DNA of 13,386 nucleotides, taken from the NCBI GenBank assembly GCA_001593925.1, contig LUCD01000061.1, positions 1 to 13,386 of the forward strand, given 5' to 3'. The position numbers and the translations under genes were made by a program. Below, in pieces: positions 1 through 5,823 of this stretch (the stretch's first letter is position 1; each line of letters starts with the position of its first letter). The notes beneath the pieces were generated by a model. That model did not search any database. It was given only the letters and a program-made list of their open reading frames with translations, and was not told where the DNA came from. The DNA comes from Candidatus Bathyarchaeota archaeon B26-1 (GTDB lineage Archaea > Thermoproteota > Bathyarchaeia > Bathyarchaeales > B26-1).

Positions 1-2
1 AG

Positions 3-332
3 GACGTGGATAGACCGATAAGGAAGGGGGAAACTTATGTGAGCGTATGGAAGCCTCCTTACCCTGGGAGGTGGAGGCTCACAGCTAGAGTAGCTGAACG
101 CCGATACGACCAGGGCTGGAACTACGATGGGAAGACTGTCTTCAAGGCCGAGTACTTCTCAAAGGATGTGTACGACGGAAACTTCACCTTCACAAGCCCA
201 ATAGAAGGGCACTTAGACTACGTTATCATGTATATGTACGACCGAACCGATGAGACGCCGGCGAATGTTGTGACACCGATGGATGTATACAGGGAGGCCA
301 TTTTATCCCGTAAGGAGTCATCGCAAGCGTAG
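3..332 (+). CDS. C-terminal part of an unrecognised protein (5' end outside window)
   Basis: The frame is open from the first complete codon and ends at the TAG at 330-332. A GTG at 6 could act as a start, but the frame continues upstream without a stop, so this is probably the tail of a longer gene. The visible part is about 110 residues, rich in aromatic residues (Trp, Tyr, Phe) and charged, with no membrane segment and no motif I recognise. The pattern VWKPPYPGRWRLTARVAE followed by alternating hydrophobic stretches suggests a beta-rich fold, but that is only an impression. The following 111 bp up to the tRNA gene contain no gene I can support. Confidence 0.55.
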   Translation, partial: DVDRPIRKGETYVSVWKPPYPGRWRLTARVAERRYDQGWNYDGKTVFKAEYFSKDVYDGNFTFTSPIEGHLDYVIMYMYDRTDETPANVVTPMDVYREAILSRKESSQA

Positions 333-420
333 CTCATAGGGTTAAGATAATTCGTATCGGCGTCGAGCTCAGTATAAAGATCATATCATGAAAACCAAGC
401 TTCTCCGTCGACTCATGGCA

Positions 421-443
421 ATAATAAACCTAAACCCAAAAAA
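421..443 (-). terminator. T-rich terminator downstream of tRNA-Ala
   Basis: Read on the minus strand, the bases directly after the encoded CCA are a run of T residues followed by further T-rich sequence. This is the usual archaeal factor-independent termination signal for a tRNA gene. Confidence 0.5.
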
Positions 444-519
444 TGGTGGACCGGGCGGGATTTGAACCCGCGACCTCCGCCGTGCGAGGGCGGCGTTCAT
501 GCCGCTGAACTACCGGCCC
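444..519 (-). tRNA. tRNA-Ala (anticodon CGC)
   Basis: The minus strand folds into a complete 76-nt cloverleaf with encoded CCA. The acceptor stem is GGGCCGG with CCGGTCC and carries the G3:U70 wobble pair, the classical alanine identity element. The D arm is GTTC/GAAC with an 8-nt loop. The anticodon stem CCGCC/GGCGG closes the loop CTCGCAC, with anticodon CGC (reads GCG). The variable loop is AGGTC and the T arm is GCGGG-TTCAAAT-CCCGC. A73 is present. There is no intron, in contrast to the tRNA-Tyr gene 150 bp away on the other strand. Confidence 0.96.
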
Positions 520-556
520 GTGAAGCTGACCTAATAGAGGAAGGGTTCGCTCTCGG

Positions 557-564
557 ATTTAAAT
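557..564 (-). promoter_or_regulatory. TATA box for tRNA-Ala
   Basis: ATTTAAAT lies about 40 bp upstream of the tRNA-Ala 5' end on the minus strand. This would give a start of transcription about 15 nt before the mature end, within the normal range for an archaeal tRNA leader. The match is to the TATA consensus only. Confidence 0.45.
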
Positions 565-632
565 GTTAATTTTTTACGGTCTTGTCGGTGGGACGTTTAG
601 GTTTGGCGGCTTTCTCTTCCGCCGGCGAAAAG

Positions 633-640
633 CATATATT
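633..640 (+). promoter_or_regulatory. TATA box (with purine-rich BRE) for tRNA-Tyr
   Basis: CATATATT is preceded by the purine-rich CGAAAAG. Its centre is about 26 bp before position 663, which places transcription initiation just upstream of the tRNA 5' end at 667. Confidence 0.6.
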
Positions 641-704
641 GCCTTTCAAGTCTTTGATTTTCTTGTCGGGCGGTAGCTCAGCTTGGTAGAGCTTCCGGCT
701 GTAG

Positions 705-751
705 GCGCCTACCTTCGGTGGGCGTCCGTTCAGCCTACCAGGCGGACAGCG
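705..751 (+). other. tRNA-Tyr intron 1 (canonical position 37/38, 47 nt)
   Basis: The central helix pairs exon CTGT (699-702) with intron ACAG (746-749). The bulges are A703 G704|G705 and C750 G751|A752, with cleavage after the second bulge base on each side, exactly as in a strict BHB motif. The outer helix is the anticodon stem. The inner helix is imperfect (C706-G745, then G707-C743, C708-G742, C709-G741 with G744 bulged). A direct repeat GCCTACC occurs at 707-713 and 733-739 inside the intron. Confidence 0.88.
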
Positions 752-767
752 ACCGGAGTGTCGCAGG

Positions 768-797
768 AGAGATGTGGCTTGCCCGCGTCTCTGCGAG
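768..797 (+). other. tRNA-Tyr intron 2 (non-canonical, tRNA position 53/54, 30 nt)
   Basis: It sits between the 5' strand of the T stem and the T loop. The central helix pairs CGCA (762-765) with TGCG (792-795). The bulges are G766 G767|A768 and A796 G797|T798. The inner helix pairs GAGA (769-772) with TCTC (788-791). There is no good outer helix. The central helix uses bases of the variable loop and T stem, so the T stem cannot form until this intron is removed. Confidence 0.85.
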
Positions 798-803
798 TTC
801 AAA

Positions 804-835
804 TTAGAAGCGCCTTTAAGGGGCTTCTATGAGAG
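804..835 (+). other. tRNA-Tyr intron 3 (non-canonical, tRNA position 59/60, 32 nt)
   Basis: The inner helix is TAGAAGC (805-811) with GCTTCTA (823-829). The central helix pairs TTCA (798-801) with TGAG (830-833), including one U-G pair. The bulges are A802 A803|T804 and A834 G835|T836. The outer helix would be the T stem GCAGG/CCTGC, which becomes contiguous only after intron 2 has left. T804 and T836 are identical, so the boundary could shift by one base without changing the product; the BHB geometry selects 804-835. Confidence 0.85.
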
Positions 836-866
836 TCCTGCCCGCCCGACCAAAACCTTTCTCTGT

Positions 867-1325
867 TTAGAACTTTGTGTAGACCCATGAGAGTGTTTCG
901 CCTTCGCTTAGGATGTAGGAGTCGCACCCGACTGGGCCGAATTCCCATTCTCCACTCGTCGAGTTCCAGGTGTACCAGACCCAGTAGTAGCCTAGGTCTC
1001 CTCCGACGCCGTTTATCGAGGTGATGAAGATTCCGAAGGAATACTTTGTGTAGTTGAGTTCAGCTATGATCCTCGTTGCGTCGAAGAGTGTGGCTCCCCT
1101 CGACACCAGAGTTCCGTTGTGCCACTCTTTGGTTCCGTTCCCGTAGTCGATGAGTATGTTGATGAACATGTAGTCGCTGTAACGTTTCAGCTCCTCTAGG
1201 GTTTCCTCGTATAGGGCTTGGTACTTCAGGTACTCGTTGTAGTAGTATATGGCGGCGTATGAAGCCAAGATCAAAGCGCAGACGAGAACCAGAGAAGTCC
1301 ACATCCAGACGCCTTTCCCACCCAT
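867..1325 (-). CDS. Membrane-anchored DUF4430 protein, probable partner of the adjacent ECF S component
   Basis: The product has 152 residues. Residues 5-28 form one hydrophobic helix (signal anchor), residues 30-48 a short charged spacer with coiled-coil character, and residues 53-152 a small DUF4430 domain. The domain is recognisable by its Trp/Tyr-rich end around YYWVWYTWN (113-121), GPVGCDSY (130-137) and a final GE-x-L-x-W-x-Y strand. DUF4430 resembles the C-terminal beta domain of transcobalamin, which contacts cobalamin. Topology places the domain outside the cell. The ATG at 1325 lies 1 bp after the stop of the S-component gene and has GGAGGTGA just upstream, so the two genes are surely co-transcribed. 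My inference is that it captures or presents the ligand for the S component. The ligand is not visible from sequence; cobalamin-like is a guess from the fold. The gene is convergent with tRNA-Tyr. Confidence 0.8.
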   Translation of the reverse strand: MGGKGVWMWTSLVLVCALILASYAAIYYYNEYLKYQALYEETLEELKRYSDYMFINILIDYGNGTKEWHNGTLVSRGATLFDATRIIAELNYTKYSFGIFITSINGVGGDLGYYWVWYTWNSTSGEWEFGPVGCDSYILSEGETLSWVYTKF

Positions 1326-1326
1326 A

Positions 1327-1926
1327 TTAAGTCACCTCCTTGACCGTGAATTTTCTAATCGCGTTGATCAGGGCCGTTCCTCCAAGTGTAAAGAAGACGA
1401 AGTTCGAGACTTGATGAGGTATCATGAAGGGTATACCCATGATTAAGGCGGTGGTTATGGGGATTCCAGCGGTCAGCCCTGAAACCACGTTTGTGAAGAG
1501 GTCGTAGAGGAAGGTTAAGAGGAAACCTACCACGCCCAACTTAACATTTGAAGCCCAGAACTCTTCATTATCGACCGAGATGTTCCGCGGGACCTTAAAC
1601 CTTGAAGCGGCGCATAGGCCACCGACAAAACCGTATACGCTTTCCCCCAAGCATGTAGCTGCAAGGATTGGGAGGGAGAACCCGTAGGGGTTCAGAGTTC
1701 CATAAACGAGCCAGACTAGACATCCGACGAGAACCCCTGAGAGGCTTCCCATAGTGTAGCCAGTCACGAAGACGAGTAGGTCCATAAGTTTGATGTTGAT
1801 TAGGGGGAGCATAAGGTAGTTCAGGCCCACTATAAGGGCCGTCATAACGGCTATACGGCTCAAATCTTTGGTTGAGAGTTGTGGCGTGGTAGGTTTTTGG
1901 ATGGTCACGTTAGATGGATAATCCAT
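1327..1926 (-). CDS. ECF-type transporter substrate-binding (S) component
   Basis: The product has 199 residues. After about 25 hydrophilic residues it shows six hydrophobic segments (about 26-46, 49-75, 84-104, 128-150, 152-175, 177-193), the size and topology of ECF S components, with the family-like stretches VFVTGYTMGSLSGVLVG and YDLFTN. S components bind a vitamin or metal in the membrane and share an EcfA/A'/T energising module. No ecfA or ecfT gene lies in this window, so the module must be elsewhere. The downstream DUF4430 gene points to a two-protein binding unit. The start is uncertain. ATG 1926 gives the longest frame, but a TATA-like CTTATATAG on the minus strand (1932-1940) would start transcription near 1910, which favours a leaderless GTG at 1908. 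The substrate is not predictable from what I can see. Confidence 0.8.
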   Translation of the reverse strand: MDYPSNVTIQKPTTPQLSTKDLSRIAVMTALIVGLNYLMLPLINIKLMDLLVFVTGYTMGSLSGVLVGCLVWLVYGTLNPYGFSLPILAATCLGESVYGFVGGLCAASRFKVPRNISVDNEEFWASNVKLGVVGFLLTFLYDLFTNVVSGLTAGIPITTALIMGIPFMIPHQVSNFVFFTLGGTALINAIRKFTVKEVT

Positions 1927-1931
1927 CCAAC

Positions 1932-1940
1932 TATATAAGA
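1932..1940 (-). promoter_or_regulatory. TATA-like element for the ECF S / DUF4430 pair
   Basis: On the minus strand this reads CTTATATAG. With the usual spacing of about 25 bp, transcription would begin near 1908-1912, inside the longest reading frame and next to the in-frame GTG at 1908. A second, weaker TA-rich stretch lies near 1961-1970. Confidence 0.4.
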
Positions 1941-2001
1941 ATTACCACCCATACACAACAAAAATAAGGGGTCCCTAAATCCTTAAGGTTAGAGAAAAAC
2001 A

Positions 2002-2874
2002 ATGAGGCCTACGACCGAAGAGCTTAAGAGAAGAGCGGAAGAGCTGAGCCTTGAACTCTCGAGGCTGAGAGGTGAACGTGACACCCTAAGATTTGAGGCT
2101 GAGAGGCTGGCCGAGAAGAGGGACGCCCTACGGAGGGAAGCCGAGAGGCTGAGGTCTGAAGCCGCCAAACTGAGGGAGAAGCGTGACGCCCTCAACAGTG
2201 AGGTGAAGAGGCTCAAGGAGGCGCGGGAGGAGTTCTGGAGACGCCGCCGCGAAGCCCTCAAGAAAATGAAAGAGGTCAATCTGAAACTGAGGGAGGTCAT
2301 GCGGAGGCTCCCCCCTAAAAGCGCCCGAGAACTCAAAGGCGAGATCGAGAAGGTTGAATGGATAATACAGACCGAGCCTCTTCCCTTGGAGGAGGAGAGG
2401 AGACTCGTCGAGAACGTTAGAAGACTGGAGAACCAACTTGCGGTTCACAGAGCGGCGAGAAGCCTCCTGGAGGAGGCGTCTAGGCTTAGGAGGGAGGCCG
2501 AATCCTTCAGGGTTAAGGCTGAAGAGAGCCATAAGGAACTCTTGAGAGCCGCGGAGGAGAGCCAATCTCACCACGAACGCCTCCTCCAGCTCTATCGGGA
2601 GATCAGGAAACTAAGAGCTGACGCCGACAAGGTTCAGAGGCAATACCTCGAGGTCAGGGAGAGATGCAGGGTCTTGGATGCGAAGTGTAGGGATGTCTCG
2701 AAGGAGGTTAGGGAGTGTAGGGAGGAACTGAGGAGGCTTGAGGAGGAGGAGCGGGCTAAGCGCCTCCTAGAGGCTCAGAAGGAAGTTGAGAAACATGCTT
2801 TGGAGAAGCTGAAACGGAAGGAACCATTAACCTTCGAGGAGTTCAAGATACTCGTAGAGAAGGGTAAGGTCTGA
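2002..2874 (+). CDS. Long coiled-coil protein of the COG1340 type
   Basis: The product has 290 residues and is almost wholly Lys/Arg/Glu/Leu-rich heptads, with no membrane segment or signal peptide. Heptad-phased repeats are visible: RDTL at 26, RDAL at 40 and RDAL at 61 are 14 and 21 residues apart. Helix breaks fall at about 103-106 (LPPKS) and 123-129. The stretch around QTEPLPLEEERRLVE (123-137) matches the conserved core of archaeal COG1340 coiled-coil proteins, whose function is unknown. The C-terminus ends in a short globular piece (PLTFEEFKILVEKGKV). ATG 2002 lies 75 bp from the divergent ECF gene, with a weak TA-rich element about 27 bp upstream compatible with a leaderless transcript. 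The family call is fairly secure; any cellular role is unknown. Confidence 0.82.
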   Translation: MRPTTEELKRRAEELSLELSRLRGERDTLRFEAERLAEKRDALRREAERLRSEAAKLREKRDALNSEVKRLKEAREEFWRRRREALKKMKEVNLKLREVMRRLPPKSARELKGEIEKVEWIIQTEPLPLEEERRLVENVRRLENQLAVHRAARSLLEEASRLRREAESFRVKAEESHKELLRAAEESQSHHERLLQLYREIRKLRADADKVQRQYLEVRERCRVLDAKCRDVSKEVRECREELRRLEEEERAKRLLEAQKEVEKHALEKLKRKEPLTFEEFKILVEKGKV

Positions 2875-2947
2875 GCCTCCGCCCAGAGCCCCTTTAACCC
2901 TCCGCTTAGAAACTACTGGTTCAGAACCTTAAAAAGGAGGTTGAGAC

Positions 2948-2957
2948 AAAATATAAT
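2948..2957 (+). promoter_or_regulatory. TATA box upstream of the DUF373 gene
   Basis: AAAATATAAT is centred near 2953 and predicts a transcription start near 2979. That start lies after the GTG at 2973 but before the ATG at 2994, so it supports the ATG as initiator. Confidence 0.5.
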
Positions 2958-2993
2958 GGGCTGCTACTTATCGTGGCAGATGGGAGAAAGGGG

Positions 2994-4193
2994 ATGGCCG
3001 AGCCAGCTGAGAAGTCCGAGGGTTTAGACTCGGACGTTCGGGAACGCGTTCTGATCCTATGTGTTGATAGGGACAACGATGTTGGGAAGAAGGCTAATGT
3101 TGAGACCCCCATAGTGGGAAGAAGCCGGAACATGGACGCCGCTTTGAAGCTCATCCTCACGGACCCGGAGGAGGCCGACGCCAACACCATGTTTGAGGCC
3201 ATAAGGATATACAACGAGCTCAGCCAGAAGTCCAATGACATCTACGAGGTTGCAACGATAGCGGGCTCCGAGCTGGGAGGGGTTGAAGCCGACAGGAAGA
3301 TAGTCTCGGAGCTGAAGCGCGTTCTTGAGGGCTTCCCGGCTGACGGCGTAATCCTCGTTACGGACGGGTTCTCAGACGAGGACATACTCCCCCTCGTCCA
3401 GTCTAGGGTTCCAGTAACCTCCGTTAGGAGGGTGGTTGTGAAGCACAGCGAGTCGATAGAGGAGACAGCCGCTATCTTCTCCAAGTACCTCAAGATGCTC
3501 GTGGAGGATCCCCGATACTCGAAGATGGCTCTGGGACTGCCCGGCCTCCTCCTCATAGTCTTGGCTTCCCTCTGGTTTATAGGGGTCTTCATCCCCTATG
3601 ACATCGGCACGTGGGCTTGGATAGCCGCCCTCTTCATAGTGGGCTCATACCTCCTGACGAGAGGATACAGGCTTGACGAGAAGATCATTAGGTTCTATAA
3701 CTGGTTCACCCAGGCCTATTACCTTCCAGAGCTAATCACGAGGTTCTCTTTGGGTATGGGGGTCATACTCGTCGCTATAAGCCTCTATCAGGCTTGGTCC
3801 TACGTTGCCGGGAAGATACCTTACCCGTGGCCTGCAGACATGGCTTCGTGGCTTGCTCTCCTCCCCTTCATCCTCGGAAACATGATCTCCAAGTCTATGA
3901 CGTTGATAACGATCGGCATCGGTATATCCATCTCTGGGAAGCTCATCCGGTACCTCATGGAGAGGGACTCAAGGTTCTGGAGGACAACAACCATGCTCGT
4001 CACATGCATTTGGTTGTGGGTGATCTTCAACCAGGTCTCCGTGATACTTCTCCATCCGGAGGTTCCCCCCTACGGGCTCGTCTTCTCCACGGTAGCGGGC
4101 ATAATAGTCGTCGTCGCTTCAGGCTTCGGAATGTATCTTCTAAGCAGGAAGTATAGGAGGTTCTTTGGGAGTCCGCGGGAAGCCAAGGAGTAG
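2994..4193 (+). CDS. DUF373 family integral membrane protein (COG2237)
   Basis: The product has 399 residues from ATG 2994. The N-terminal soluble half (about 1-178) opens with LILCVDRDNDVG (21-32), the diagnostic start of archaeal DUF373 proteins. It continues as an alpha/beta-like domain with ADGVILVTDGFSDEDILP and a Val-rich strand (VTSVRRVVVKHSES). The C-terminal half holds about seven membrane helices (roughly 180-200, 205-223, 251-270, 283-299, 301-316, 332-353, 359-383). The family is archaeal and its function is unknown. The acidic DRDND motif could bind metal, but that is speculation. I prefer ATG 2994, which has GAAAGGGG upstream and a well-placed TATA box; GTG 2973 would add seven residues. 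The gene heads a plus-strand series with the phosphorylase (44 bp gap) and the prenyltransferase. Confidence 0.85.
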   Translation: MAEPAEKSEGLDSDVRERVLILCVDRDNDVGKKANVETPIVGRSRNMDAALKLILTDPEEADANTMFEAIRIYNELSQKSNDIYEVATIAGSELGGVEADRKIVSELKRVLEGFPADGVILVTDGFSDEDILPLVQSRVPVTSVRRVVVKHSESIEETAAIFSKYLKMLVEDPRYSKMALGLPGLLLIVLASLWFIGVFIPYDIGTWAWIAALFIVGSYLLTRGYRLDEKIIRFYNWFTQAYYLPELITRFSLGMGVILVAISLYQAWSYVAGKIPYPWPADMASWLALLPFILGNMISKSMTLITIGIGISISGKLIRYLMERDSRFWRTTTMLVTCIWLWVIFNQVSVILLHPEVPPYGLVFSTVAGIIVVVASGFGMYLLSRKYRRFFGSPREAKE

Positions 4194-4237
4194 CGAGCGT
4201 GTTGGAGGGGTCGCCGCGTCTCAGGAGGCGCGTGACG

Positions 4238-5026
4238 ATGGAGGAAGATAAACTGGCTGAGATCGCTATAATCGGCGGAACCGGTTTAGAGGATTTGCTC
4301 GAGGGAGCTGAACGGGTCACTGTTGGGACGCCGTACGGTTTTCCGCCGCAAATCTCGATCGGGGATGTTGGAGGTAGAAGGGTGGCCTTCCTGCCACGCC
4401 ATGGAAGACGCCACACAACCCCTCCCCACATGGTGAACTATCGAGCGAACATCTACGCACTCCATAAGATCGGGGTCGACCGGATCATAGCGACGAATGC
4501 TGTAGGAGCCATAAATACGGGCTTTAAGCCGGGAGACCTTGTTGTACCCCACGACCTCGTCGACTTCACGAAGGGCCGCGTCTCCACCTTCTATGATGGA
4601 AGCCCCGTAACCCACATCGACTTCTCAGAGCCTTACTGCCCCGAAATCCGTAGGCTCCTGATCGAGAAGGCTGAGGAGGCGGGGGTTAGGGTCTGGAACC
4701 GCGCCGTCTACGTTTGTACGGAGGGCCCCCGCTACGAGACTCCGGCTGAGATTCGCATCTTCAAGATGTTGGGGTGCGACGTTGTGGGGATGACCGGTGT
4801 CCCGGAGGCGGTTTTAGCCCGCGAACTCGAAGTCTGCTACGCAACGTTATGCTTCGTCTCGAACATGGCTGCGGGCATAAGCGGAAGGGTGACCTCGAAG
4901 GAAGTCATCGACGCCTCCAAGAGGGTTACTCCAAAGATCAAAAAAGTCTTAATGGAGACCGTTAAGAATCTTCCAAGGAAGCGGTCATGCCCATGCGCTC
5001 AAGCCTTGAAGGAGGCGAGGGTCTAG
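4238..5026 (+). CDS. mtnP: MTA/MTI or 6-oxopurine nucleoside phosphorylase (PNP/MTAP family)
   Basis: The product has 262 residues. It cleaves a purine nucleoside or methylthio-nucleoside with phosphate in purine and methionine salvage. Visible motifs are IIGGTG (11-16, phosphate loop), FLPRHGRRHTTPPHMVNYRAN (51-71), ATNAVGAIN (85-93), GPRYETPAEI (163-172) and VSNMAAG (207-213). The base-contacting residue is Asn209. Family members with Asn here, instead of the Asp of true MTA phosphorylases, are assigned to 6-oxopurines, so S-methyl-5'-thioinosine or inosine/guanosine is the likelier substrate. The CPC motif (251-253) near the C-terminus resembles the CxC that stabilises the Sulfolobus MTAPII and Pyrococcus PNP enzymes, which fits a thermophile. 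ATG 4238 is chosen because AGGAGG (4223-4228) lies 9 nt before it; GTG 4199 is a longer, less likely alternative. Confidence 0.92.
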   Translation: MEEDKLAEIAIIGGTGLEDLLEGAERVTVGTPYGFPPQISIGDVGGRRVAFLPRHGRRHTTPPHMVNYRANIYALHKIGVDRIIATNAVGAINTGFKPGDLVVPHDLVDFTKGRVSTFYDGSPVTHIDFSEPYCPEIRRLLIEKAEEAGVRVWNRAVYVCTEGPRYETPAEIRIFKMLGCDVVGMTGVPEAVLARELEVCYATLCFVSNMAAGISGRVTSKEVIDASKRVTPKIKKVLMETVKNLPRKRSCPCAQALKEARV

Positions 5027-5028
5027 TT

Positions 5029-5811
5029 ATGCTCAAGGGTCTGCTCTCCATACTCGGCGTGTACAAGCTCTACGAGAAGTGGCTGTGGCAACAAGTTAAG
5101 AACGGGACTATGCCTGAGCATATAGGCATAATTCTGGATGGAAACAGGAGGTGGGCGGTTAACCGTTCCATGCATCCTTGGGCCGGCCACCGCCACGGAG
5201 CAGACAAGACCGAGGATGTCCTTAAGTGGTGTCTAGACCTCGGCATAAAATCCGTTACGTTATACGTCTTCTCAACCGAGAACTTCAAGAGGCCGAGGAG
5301 GGAGGTTCAGGAGCTCATGAAGCTCTTTGAGGCTAAGCTCGAAGAGATACTCAAGAACGATATGATCCATAAGCGTAGGGTTCGCATCAAGATCATTGGG
5401 AGGCTCCATCTCCTCCCCAAGAGGCTTCAGGAGATCGTTAGGCGCGTGGAGAAGGCCACAGAGGATTACGACGACTATTTCCTGAATATAGCTTTGGCTT
5501 ACGGTGGTAGAGCCGAGATAATAGACGCCGCCAGAGAGATAGCCCTAAACGTTAAGGAGAATAAGCTCAAGGTGGAGGAGATCGACGAGGCTACCTTTGA
5601 ACGTTTCCTTTACACTTCTCACATGCCGAAGCAGGACCCCGACCTCATCATAAGGACGTCTGGAGAGGAAAGGTTGAGCGGGTTCCTCCTCTACCAGTCC
5701 GCGTACAGCGAGCTCTGCTTCTTAGATGTGTACTGGCCTGAGTTTAGGCGTATAGACCTCCTCAGAGCCGTGAGAACATACCAGAGGAGGAAGAGGAGGT
5801 TTGGAAAGTAA
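5029..5811 (+). CDS. uppS: cis-Prenyltransferase (polyprenyl/undecaprenyl diphosphate synthase family)
   Basis: The product has 260 residues. It condenses isopentenyl diphosphate onto an allylic primer in Z configuration, giving the long polyprenyl (dolichyl-type) lipid carrier used in archaeal N-glycosylation and envelope synthesis. All family signatures are present: HIGIILDGNRRWA (31-43, catalytic Asp37), GHRHGADK, TLYVFSTENFKRP, LNIALAYGGRAEI, PDLIIRTSGEERLSGFL and SAYSELCFLDVYWPEF. The N-terminal extension GVYKLYEKWLWQQVKNG is typical of archaeal members. ATG 5029 is 2 bp after the phosphorylase stop, with GGAGG at 5011-5015, so the two genes are one operon. A longer frame from 4987 overlaps the phosphorylase and adds residues unlike the family. 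The gene converges on the GTPase gene with a 12-bp gap. Confidence 0.94.
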   Translation: MLKGLLSILGVYKLYEKWLWQQVKNGTMPEHIGIILDGNRRWAVNRSMHPWAGHRHGADKTEDVLKWCLDLGIKSVTLYVFSTENFKRPRREVQELMKLFEAKLEEILKNDMIHKRRVRIKIIGRLHLLPKRLQEIVRRVEKATEDYDDYFLNIALAYGGRAEIIDAAREIALNVKENKLKVEEIDEATFERFLYTSHMPKQDPDLIIRTSGEERLSGFLLYQSAYSELCFLDVYWPEFRRIDLLRAVRTYQRRKRRFGK

Positions 5812-5823
5812 GAGGTCGATCGG

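Larger units (their letters stand above)
667..852 (+). tRNA. tRNA-Tyr (anticodon GTA) interrupted by three introns
   Basis: Four exons (667-704, 752-767, 798-803, 836-852) join into a 77-nt tRNA with encoded CCA. The acceptor is CGGGCGG/CCGCCCG, with C1:G72, the archaeal tyrosine identity pair. Positions 8-9 are TA. The D stem is GCTC/GAGC with GG in the loop. The anticodon stem is TCCGG/CCGGA with anticodon GTA at 701-703. The variable loop is GTGTC. The T stem GCAGG/CCTGC closes the loop TTCAAAT. The contiguous sequence cannot form the T arm: TTCAAAT is separated from both T-stem strands by inserts. One exon is only six nucleotides (TTCAAA). Each intron has a bulge-helix-bulge core with 3-nt bulges and a 4-bp central helix, the substrate of archaeal tRNA endonuclease. 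An alternative acceptor (GTCGGGC/GCCCGAC) gives wrong positions 8-9 and misplaces CCA. Confidence 0.93.

Noticed and set aside
566..802. Open frame of 78 codons on the minus strand
   Set aside because: It lies across the intron-containing tRNA-Tyr gene on the opposite strand; it is a shadow with no ribosome site or family resemblance.
665..851. Alternative acceptor stem GTCGGGC/GCCCGAC for the tRNA-Tyr
   Set aside because: It would leave GG at positions 8-9 and displace the encoded CCA, whereas CGGGCGG/CCGCCCG gives TA at 8-9, A73 and CCA, and the expected C1:G72.
1989..2574. Minus-strand frames opposite the coiled-coil gene, including a Ser/Leu-rich one
   Set aside because: The Ser/Leu-rich composition is the direct antisense image of the Glu/Arg-rich heptads of the real gene.
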